A stretch of 12,266 nt of DNA from Gammaproteobacteria bacterium (lineage in GTDB: Bacteria > Pseudomonadota > Gammaproteobacteria > Pseudomonadales > Cellvibrionaceae), in assembly GCA_021151625.1 (NCBI GenBank), contig JAGKWY010000112.1, positions 1-12,266 of the forward strand. Reading direction: 5' to 3'. The position numbers and the translations under genes are program-made. The stretch's first letter is position 1; each line of letters starts with the position of its first letter. This document shows, in pieces, positions 7,103 to 12,266 of this stretch. The notes below the pieces were generated by a model, which saw only the letters and a list, made by a program, of their open reading frames with translations, had not been told where the DNA came from and did not search any database.

Positions 7103-7130
7103 GGAGAGGGAGAAAGAGAAAGGAGGGAAG
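7103..7130. other. 28-base homopurine/homopyrimidine tract
   Basis: Every base from 7103 to 7130 on the plus strand is A or G, and the centre GAAAGAGAAAG is mirror-symmetric. It lies in the 81-base gap upstream of the DUF1294 gene, so that gene's leader would carry a C/U-only stretch about 22 bases before the start codon. Such tracts can adopt unusual DNA structure; no function is known here. Confidence 0.6.
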
Positions 7131-7161
7131 CAATAAAGTGTTTCCCGTCCAGAAAGCAGAA

Positions 7162-7728
7162 TTAATGATTATGCGTCGCTTTAGCGCTGGCGCTAACTTT
7201 TTGCATTAACCAATCGGTGTAAGCAATACCAATTGCGGAAGCGATAAAAGCCATATGGATAATGGTTTGCCACATAACCCCAGCCTCAGTAATTTTGGAC
7301 CCAGGCTGGCCAATAGTGCCCGCCTCAATAAATGTTTTTAGCAGGTGGATTGAAGAGATACCGATAATTGCCATTGCCAGCTTTACTTTCAGCACAGTGG
7401 CATTAACGTGACTGAGCCACTCAGGCTGATCGGGGTGCCCTTCCAAACGCAAACGCGATACAAAGGTTTCATAACCGCCCACGATAACCATCACCAACAG
7501 GTTGGAAATCATCACCACATCGATCAAGCCCAGCACAATCAACATAATGGCTTGTTCATTCAGCTTATTAACATCAACGACTAAATGCGTCAGTTCTTTT
7601 ACAAAAAGGAACACATACGCACATTGAGCAACAATCAACCCCAGATATAACGGCAATTGCAACCAACGCGAGCTGAAAATCAGTTTCGGGAAAAAGTTAT
7701 GTGCATAACTAGCGGGTTTTTCGTTCAT
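7162..7728 (-). CDS. UPF0114 / YqhA-family inner membrane protein
   Basis: A 188-residue membrane protein matching the TIGR00645/UPF0114 (E. coli YqhA) family, whose function is not established. Recognisable blocks: an N-terminal FSSRWLQLPLYLGLIVA; LGLIDVVMISNLLVMVIVGGYE in the middle; VKLAMAIIGISSIHLLKTF; and a final membrane segment before AYTDWLMQK. This gives about four membrane helices with short polar loops, including a hydrophilic LEGHPDQPEWL loop. I prefer the ATG at 7728 over the adjacent GTG at 7731, because AGGTG (7734-7738) is five bases from the ATG and only two from the GTG. The C-terminal tail is His/Ala/Lys rich (ASAKATHNH). It lies 118 bases after moeB on the same strand, with no clear terminator between them, so it could be read through from that operon. 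Confidence 0.9.
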   Translation of the reverse strand: MNEKPASYAHNFFPKLIFSSRWLQLPLYLGLIVAQCAYVFLFVKELTHLVVDVNKLNEQAIMLIVLGLIDVVMISNLLVMVIVGGYETFVSRLRLEGHPDQPEWLSHVNATVLKVKLAMAIIGISSIHLLKTFIEAGTIGQPGSKITEAGVMWQTIIHMAFIASAIGIAYTDWLMQKVSASAKATHNH

Positions 7729-7733
7729 CACTA

Positions 7734-7738
7734 CACCT
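7734..7738 (-). promoter_or_regulatory. Ribosome-binding site deciding the UPF0114 start
   Basis: The coding strand reads AGGTG-TAGTG-ATG. Five-base spacing to the ATG at 7728 favours that codon over the GTG at 7731. Confidence 0.55.
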
Positions 7739-7846
7739 GTGAGGTTAAATTAAAATAAATTGCGTTAATACTAATTAGCCCAGCAAGCAAAATACAAGTG
7801 GCTAGCTGGCAAGATTGGTTAAGAGAAGACCATTACGGAAAATCGA

Positions 7847-8590
7847 TTAAGGTGCCCCACACACCGGACACTGGTGATCTTTCGGTAATTTCATTTCCCG
7901 CCATTGCATATGGCGTGCGTCTAACAACAACAAGCGCCCGGTCAAACTGGTGCCGAAGCCACAAATTAGTTTGATAGTTTCCAGTGCTTGCATGGAGCCG
8001 ATAATTCCTACCAAAGGCGCAAGCACTCCATTGGCTGCGCAGGTTGCATCGTCGCTGTCCTCTTCATATAAGCAGCGATAGCAAGGGCTGATTTCCTGGC
8101 GCGCATCAAAAACGGCAATCTGCCCTTCCAAACGAATTGCTGCGCCCGATACCAGCGGCACTTTTGCGGCAACACAGGCAGCGTTAATGGCAAAACGGGT
8201 AGCGAAATTATCGGTGCAATCCACAACTACATCCGCTTGCTGTACCTGTTCGGCAAGGTTTTCCGCATCAAGGACTTTTTCAATGCAATCGATTGCTACT
8301 TGCGGATTTAATTCGCGCAGGCTTTGTGCCGCTGACACTGCTTTGTTTACGCCGATACGCGCACTAGTATGTGCAATTTGACGTTGCAAATTGGTTAAAT
8401 CCACCGCATCAAAATCCGCCAATACCAAATGTCCTACACCAGCAGCGGCAAGGTACATGGCAACTGGCGAGCCCAAACCACCTAGACCAATAATCAGCAC
8501 GCGTGCGGCCAATAATTTTTCCTGCCCATCGATGTCCACATCCGGCAGCATTATCTGGCGCGAGTAACGCAAAAGTTGTTCGTCGTTCAC
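7847..8590 (-). CDS. moeB: Molybdopterin-synthase adenylyltransferase MoeB (HesA/MoeB/ThiF family)
   Basis: A 247-residue E1-like enzyme that adenylates the C-terminal Gly-Gly of a small sulfur carrier (MoaD in molybdenum-cofactor synthesis, ThiS for the ThiF paralogue). The Rossmann nucleotide-binding loop GLGGLG is at 35-40, followed by ADFDAVDLTNLQRQ (58-71) with the ATP-contacting Asp/Asn/Arg residues, Lys 83 and DCTDN (124-128). The structural zinc site is CYRC (170-173) with CPVC (241-244). A CAANGVLAPLVGIIGS stretch (184-199) matches MoeB. No rhodanese domain is present, and length is normal. The gene starts with GTG, overlapping the prmC stop as GTGA, with AGGAG five bases upstream. 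MoeB and ThiF are hard to separate by sequence; the position next to prmC, as in Pseudomonas-like bacteria, favours MoeB. Confidence 0.88.
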   Translation of the reverse strand: MNDEQLLRYSRQIMLPDVDIDGQEKLLAARVLIIGLGGLGSPVAMYLAAAGVGHLVLADFDAVDLTNLQRQIAHTSARIGVNKAVSAAQSLRELNPQVAIDCIEKVLDAENLAEQVQQADVVVDCTDNFATRFAINAACVAAKVPLVSGAAIRLEGQIAVFDARQEISPCYRCLYEEDSDDATCAANGVLAPLVGIIGSMQALETIKLICGFGTSLTGRLLLLDARHMQWREMKLPKDHQCPVCGAP

Positions 8591-9450
8591 GCTGACTCCT
8601 GTAATTTTTTCCCCAACGAGACTCGCTCATTTGCACCAAGATCTCTACGAGTTTCTACTGCGATAAATCCGCGTGCGCGCAACAATTCCCGCACCGCTGC
8701 GCCTTGATCATAACCATGCTCCAACAATAACCATCCATCGCTCTGCAAATAATGCCAACTCTTACGGATAATTGACTCGATATCGGCCAAACCATGATTA
8801 TCCGCAATCAGTGCGGAGCGCGGTTCAAAGCGCACATCACCCTGGTCTAGATGTGGATCTTGCGGATCTATGTAGGGTGGGTTGCTCACAATCACATCAA
8901 ATTGCTGCGCTGTAATTTGCGCAAACCAATCGCTTTGCAAAACAGTCACATGATTGAAATTTAGCTGCGCACGATTTTGTTCGGCAAGTGCAACTGCATC
9001 GGCTGATTTGTCCACCCCTAACAATTTCCAATGCGGTTTTTCGCTGGCAAGTGCCAATACGATTGCACCTGTACCAGTACCCAAATCAAGGCAATGACGC
9101 ATTTGATCAGGCTTATCCTGCGCAAATAGTTCCAGTGCTGTCTCCACCAGCAACTCGGTATCCGGTCGGGGAATCAGGGTGGAGTTATTGACAGCTAAAG
9201 GCAGCGACCAGAATTCGCGCTGACCAATAATATGCGCGATCGGCTCACCGTTTTTACGGCGTTGGAAAAAGTTGGTAAATGTTTGCTGCTGTACTTCGCT
9301 CAGGGTTTTATCCGGCCAGGTAAACAGCCAGGTACGATTTTTTTGCAGGATATGGCAGAGAATAATTTCAATATCCAGGCGCGCCGAATCGCTAATACGA
9401 TCCAGCTCCGGTGCTAACTGCAAACATTGTGCAACGGTAATGTTGCTCAT
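8587..9450 (-). CDS. prmC: Peptide chain release factor N5-glutamine methyltransferase
   Basis: A 287-residue SAM-dependent methyltransferase that methylates the glutamine of the GGQ motif in release factors 1 and 2, raising termination efficiency. An N-terminal helical substrate-binding domain (about 1-85) contains the family stretch GEPIAHIIGQREFWSLP (68-84). The methyltransferase core has TLIPRPDTE (91-99), the SAM-binding DLGTGTG (122-128), GVDKSADAV (145-153) and the diagnostic catalytic NPPY (190-193) in VSNPPYIDP. Length matches the family. It lies 6 bases after the ABM-like gene and overlaps moeB by 4 bases. Its substrate PrfA is encoded two genes upstream in the same operon. No good ribosome-binding site precedes the ATG, so translation probably depends on coupling. 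Confidence 0.95.
   Translation of the reverse strand: MSNITVAQCLQLAPELDRISDSARLDIEIILCHILQKNRTWLFTWPDKTLSEVQQQTFTNFFQRRKNGEPIAHIIGQREFWSLPLAVNNSTLIPRPDTELLVETALELFAQDKPDQMRHCLDLGTGTGAIVLALASEKPHWKLLGVDKSADAVALAEQNRAQLNFNHVTVLQSDWFAQITAQQFDVIVSNPPYIDPQDPHLDQGDVRFEPRSALIADNHGLADIESIIRKSWHYLQSDGWLLLEHGYDQGAAVRELLRARGFIAVETRRDLGANERVSLGKKLQESA
8596..8600 (-). promoter_or_regulatory. Ribosome-binding site for the GTG start of moeB
   Basis: AGGAG on the coding strand lies five bases before the GTG at 8590, inside the last codons of prmC. It supports GTG as the moeB start, with the GTGA overlap. Confidence 0.7.
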
Positions 9451-9456
9451 AGAAAA

Positions 9457-9789
9457 TCACGTATGAGAGATTAATGCATCCGTGGGATGTGCAAAGGTAC
9501 CATCGCCATAAGCGCGCAACACCTGCGCAATAACCACCTGATAACCATTCAGCCAATTGGCTTGGGCCGCTTTGGCTTGCAGATGCTTTGGGTGCTTCAT
9601 TAGCTCCTGTAAACCATCCATAGTCTCCCAATAATAAACTGTGGAAATACGCCCGGTTTCAGTATTTTCCCAGGCTTCTTCACCAAGATAACCGATGGTA
9701 TTTTTTGCAGCCTCGGCAATTTCTTTATCCAATGCATAAAACGCATCGTCGAATTGCTTTTTATCGAAGATAAAAGTTGCCGAGTACAT
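9457..9789 (-). CDS. Small ABM-like (antibiotic biosynthesis monooxygenase fold) protein
   Basis: A 110-residue soluble protein resembling the dimeric alpha/beta-barrel ABM family: a first strand (YSATFIFD), a helix (FDDAFYALDKEIAEAAKN), then GYLGEEAWENTETGRISTVYYWETMDGLQELMKHPKHLQAK and a closing strand GYQVVIAQVLRAYG. The pattern of a strand ending in YYWE, then a helix, then HPKH with a neighbouring basic residue is typical of stress-type ABM proteins. Some members of this fold degrade heme and others oxidise quinones; many have no known activity. It starts two bases after the prfA stop and ends 6 bases before prmC, so it is a true operon member. It is not part of the hemA-prfA-prmC arrangement I know from Pseudomonas. 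A heme link is inference from context only. Confidence 0.75.
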   Translation of the reverse strand: MYSATFIFDKKQFDDAFYALDKEIAEAAKNTIGYLGEEAWENTETGRISTVYYWETMDGLQELMKHPKHLQAKAAQANWLNGYQVVIAQVLRAYGDGTFAHPTDALISHT

Positions 9790-9791
9790 GA

Positions 9792-10874
9792 TTAGTCCGC
9801 AATCGCAGCAAGCTGATCGGCTTGATATTCATGCGCAAGCGGTTCAACCACCGGGTTTAAATCGCCTTGCATAATCGCATCCAGCGAATACAGCGTGAGG
9901 TTGATGCGGTGATCGGTCACACGCCCTTGCGGGTAATTGTAGGTGCGGATACGTTCGGATCTATCACCGGAACCCACCAGGTTGCGGCGTTCATCGGCCA
10001 TGGATTTATGCGCGGCATCTTCCTGCATGGTTTTTAATTTGGTCGCCAGCAAACTCATCGCGCGCGCGCGGTTTTTGTGTTGCGAGCGCTCGTCCTGGCA
10101 TTCCACTACCAAGCCGGTTGGCAAATGCACAATACGAATGGCGGAATCGGTTTTGTTAACGTGCTGACCACCGGCGCCAGAGGCGCGGAAGGTGTCGATA
10201 CGCAAATCCGCCTTATTTATATTCACTTCTTCCAACTCGTCCGCTTCCGGCATTACTGCAACAGTACAAGCTGAGGTGTGGATGCGACCTTGCGATTCAG
10301 TTTCAGGCACGCGTTGCACGCGGTGTGCGCCCGATTCAAATTTTAATTTTGAATAAACACCCTGCCCGCTCACCAGCGTAATAATCTCTTTAAAACCGCC
10401 GTGCTCACCCTGGTTTTCGCTCAATACTTCCACGCGCCAACCCTGGGTTTCAGCAAAACGGGAATACATACGGAATAAATCGCCGGAGAAAATCGCCGCT
10501 TCATCACCACCGGTACCGGCGCGAATTTCCAGGTAACAGTTTTTCTCGTCGTTGGGGTCTTTCGGCAGTAATAATTTTTGCAATTCCAACTGCATAGGCT
10601 CAACGCGCGCTTCGCAGTCTTTTAATTCTTCCTCCGCCATTTCCTTCATATCGTCATCGCCATCCACCAGCAGGTGTTTGGCTTCTTCGATATCCGCCAG
10701 CAATTGCAAATAGGCTTTATAGCCTTGCACCACAGGTTCAAGCTCGGCGTACTCTTTGGAGAGATCGCGGAATTTGTTTTGATTGTTGATGACTTCGGAT
10801 TCCGACAGCAGTGCGCTCACTTCTTCATAGCGCTCTTTCAGGCGATCCAGTTTTTCTAAAATCGATGCTTTCAT
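9792..10874 (-). CDS. prfA: Peptide chain release factor 1
   Basis: A 360-residue class I release factor that reads UAA and UAG in the ribosomal A site and triggers hydrolysis of peptidyl-tRNA. A helical N-terminal domain (about 1-105) is followed by YLEIRAGTGGDEAA (114-127) and the codon-reading P-x-T tripeptide as PET (190-192) in RVPETESQGRIHTSA. The PxT form separates RF1 from RF2, which has SPF. GAGGQHVNKTDSAIR holds the catalytic GGQ (235-237), whose Gln is the PrmC target. NLVGSGDRSERIRTYNYPQGRVTDHR in the C-terminal part is also typical. Length is normal. The ATG overlaps the hemA stop as ATGA, and an ABM-like gene follows after 2 bases. Identity is secure. Confidence 0.97.
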   Translation of the reverse strand: MKASILEKLDRLKERYEEVSALLSESEVINNQNKFRDLSKEYAELEPVVQGYKAYLQLLADIEEAKHLLVDGDDDMKEMAEEELKDCEARVEPMQLELQKLLLPKDPNDEKNCYLEIRAGTGGDEAAIFSGDLFRMYSRFAETQGWRVEVLSENQGEHGGFKEIITLVSGQGVYSKLKFESGAHRVQRVPETESQGRIHTSACTVAVMPEADELEEVNINKADLRIDTFRASGAGGQHVNKTDSAIRIVHLPTGLVVECQDERSQHKNRARAMSLLATKLKTMQEDAAHKSMADERRNLVGSGDRSERIRTYNYPQGRVTDHRINLTLYSLDAIMQGDLNPVVEPLAHEYQADQLAAIAD

Positions 10875-12193
10875 TGTGGCTCACTTGCATCGCTGCTGTT
10901 GCCAGCAACGGAGTTAACAGATTCGGTGGAGGTAACGGTAACGGGTAGCGACAGGTCAAACAGCTCCTGTGCAACCTGCAAAACATGATGGCGGGAACCC
11001 GCACTCGCCTCTTTTAATACGGCGGTAGGCGAGTGAATTAATTTGTTGGTCAGGTTGCGCGCAAGCTGTTGTAAAACTTGCTCAGGGTTTGCACCGGTTT
11101 GCAAAGTACGCAGCGCTTTTTGCAATTCAGCATCGCGCATTTGCTCCGCCTTCTGGCGATAGGCTTTTACCGTTTCAACTGCATTCAATGCACGCTGGTG
11201 TCGCAAAAATTGCTCGACACCTTCATTGATAATTTCTTCAGCCTGATCTGCCGCCGCGACGCGGGATTTTTTGTTTTCATCAATAACCGCGTGCAAATCA
11301 TCCACGGTATAAAGATAAACATCATCCAGCTCGCCCACTTGTTGTTCGATATCGCGCGGCACAGCGATGTCGAGCATAAACATAGGTTTATGTTTGCGCT
11401 TTTTCAACGCCGATTCCACCGCACCCTTGCCCAATAACGGCAACTGGCTGGCAGTGGAGGAAATAACTATATCCGCGCGATGCAATTGTTCGGGAATATC
11501 CGCCAGCAAAATTGCTTCACCGTTAAATTCCGCAGCCAGGCGCTGGGCACGATCCAGGGTGCGGTTGGCGACAATAATATGCTTGATGCCCTGCTCGGCC
11601 AGATGACGAGCCACCAGTTCAATGGTTTCACCCGCACCAATAAGCAGCGCTGTGTCCTGTTTGAGATTGGAAAATATTTGCTGCGCCAGACTCACCGCCG
11701 CATAAGCAACCGAGACCGGGTTCTCACCAATTGCCGTTTCAGTGCGCACACGTTTGGCAATATTAAATACCTGCTGGAAAGTGGCGTGTAATTCCGCACC
11801 CAGGGTGCCCGCTTCTTTCGCAGAGGCAAAAGCCGATTTCATTTGGCCCAGAATTTGCGGTTCACCCAGTACCAGTGAGTCCAGGCCGCCGGCAACTTTC
11901 ATCATGTGGCGCACCGCATCCTGGTCCTGATAGCAGTAGTAACTTTTGGCGAGATCATCAGCTTCAATCGCCGTATGGCTGACCAGCCACTGCTGAATCG
12001 CACGTGCGTCACTTTCGCTGCTGGCGTAGATCTCGGTGCGATTGCAGGTGGAGAGTATCGCCACTTCCGCCAAACCCGCATGGGCACAGGCCTCTTGCAT
12101 GGCGGAATGGAGGTTTTCCGGCGCAAACGCGACCCGCTCGCGCAGGGCAAGAGGGGCAGTGGTGTGATTAATGCCAAAGGCTAACAGGGTCAT
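10871..12193 (-). CDS. hemA: Glutamyl-tRNA reductase
   Basis: A 440-residue enzyme catalysing the NADPH-dependent reduction of glutamyl-tRNA(Glu) to glutamate-1-semialdehyde, the first committed step of C5-pathway tetrapyrrole and heme synthesis. STCNRTE at 48-54 holds the catalytic Cys 50. GLDSLVLGEPQILGQMK is the family signature, and LLIGAGETIELVARHL is the NADPH-binding loop, followed by VANRTLDRA. DIAVPRDIE and a C-terminal dimerisation domain complete it. I set the start at the ATG at 12193 because MTLLAFGINHTTAPL matches the usual N-terminus and places the nucleophile at Cys 50. An ATG 14 codons upstream overlaps the likely promoter and is rejected. No strong ribosome-binding site precedes the chosen start. 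The Ser/Glu-rich tail beyond about residue 415 is variable. hemA heads the operon, with prfA overlapping its stop by 4 bases. Confidence 0.96.
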   Translation of the reverse strand: MTLLAFGINHTTAPLALRERVAFAPENLHSAMQEACAHAGLAEVAILSTCNRTEIYASSESDARAIQQWLVSHTAIEADDLAKSYYCYQDQDAVRHMMKVAGGLDSLVLGEPQILGQMKSAFASAKEAGTLGAELHATFQQVFNIAKRVRTETAIGENPVSVAYAAVSLAQQIFSNLKQDTALLIGAGETIELVARHLAEQGIKHIIVANRTLDRAQRLAAEFNGEAILLADIPEQLHRADIVISSTASQLPLLGKGAVESALKKRKHKPMFMLDIAVPRDIEQQVGELDDVYLYTVDDLHAVIDENKKSRVAAADQAEEIINEGVEQFLRHQRALNAVETVKAYRQKAEQMRDAELQKALRTLQTGANPEQVLQQLARNLTNKLIHSPTAVLKEASAGSRHHVLQVAQELFDLSLPVTVTSTESVNSVAGNSSDASEPQ

Positions 12194-12222
12194 GAATGGT
12201 GCATATCGTTGTAGAGGCCGGT

Positions 12223-12251
12223 ATTGTCCGGTCATGGGCGCGGTGTGACAA
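12223..12251 (-). promoter_or_regulatory. Candidate sigma-70 promoter for the hemA operon
   Basis: On the minus strand TTGTCA (12246-12251, 5 of 6 matches to -35) and GACAAT (12223-12228, 4 of 6 matches to -10) are separated by exactly 17 bases. Transcription would start near 12216, giving a leader of about 23 bases. Short CCGG repeats at 12218-12221 and 12228-12231 flank the -10 region. Match by eye only. Confidence 0.45.
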
Positions 12252-12266
12252 GAGGCAAGCTTATAT

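Noticed and set aside
7779..7813. Interrupted inverted repeat CCAGC...GCTGG after moeB as a terminator
   Set aside because: The stem is short with an internal mismatch and a long loop, and no T run follows directly on the moeB strand.
11078..11437. 119-codon open frame antisense to hemA
   Set aside because: It lies opposite the conserved hemA C-terminal region and has no recognisable domain.
12194..12235. Upstream ATG extending HemA by 14 residues
   Set aside because: It would overlap the likely promoter. The usual MTLLAFGINHTTAP start and Cys 50 numbering fit the ATG at 12193.
1..12266. CRISPR arrays, tRNA or rRNA genes, prophage or transposase genes
   Set aside because: No regularly spaced repeats, no cloverleaf or rRNA-like sequence, and no integrase or transposase motifs were seen on either strand.

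Overview
The window looks like a chromosomal segment of a gammaproteobacterium, most likely Cellvibrio or a close relative. I infer this from protein style, moderate GC, the hemA-prfA-prmC-moeB gene order usual in Pseudomonas-like bacteria, and an intergenic palindromic repeat of a type I associate with this group. No database search was possible. There is no phage, transposase, CRISPR, tRNA or rRNA signal; most of the window is core chromosome.

Left part (1-3623, all minus strand). A sigma-70/ECF sigma factor runs off the left edge. Immediately upstream of it is a gene for an exported or membrane protein with a proline-rich linker, a heptad-repeat coiled coil and three membrane segments (DUF6249-like). 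The two are separated by 5 bases and probably co-transcribed. Next comes mrcB, a complete bifunctional penicillin-binding protein 1b. A strong hairpin overlaps its stop codon.

Middle (3624-7728). A 327-base gap between the divergent mrcB and a PfkB-family sugar/adenosine kinase gene holds a 108-base inverted-repeat element with 28-base arms, two adjacent small hairpins and a plausible promoter for the kinase. The kinase gene is followed by a terminator-like hairpin and a secreted zinc-metallopeptidase-like protein (HEFAH plus SEGGAE). That gene converges on, and overlaps by 48 bases, a DUF1294 membrane-protein gene. A UPF0114 (YqhA-type) membrane-protein gene follows on the minus strand.

Right part (7847-12193, minus strand). 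This is a tightly packed operon, read right to left: hemA (first step of C5 tetrapyrrole synthesis), prfA (release factor 1), a small ABM-like protein, prmC (methylates release factors on the GGQ glutamine) and moeB (adenylates a sulfur-carrier protein). hemA/prfA and prmC/moeB overlap by 4 bases, and the other gaps are 2 and 6 bases. PrmC modifies PrfA, so two members act on each other directly. The ABM-like gene between prfA and prmC is the unusual member. A candidate sigma-70 promoter for hemA lies at the right edge.

I found no clear multi-gene novel system. The best leads are the sigma/DUF6249 pair, the 108-base palindromic element beside mrcB, the orphan metallopeptidase, and the ABM-like gene inside a heme and translation-termination operon.
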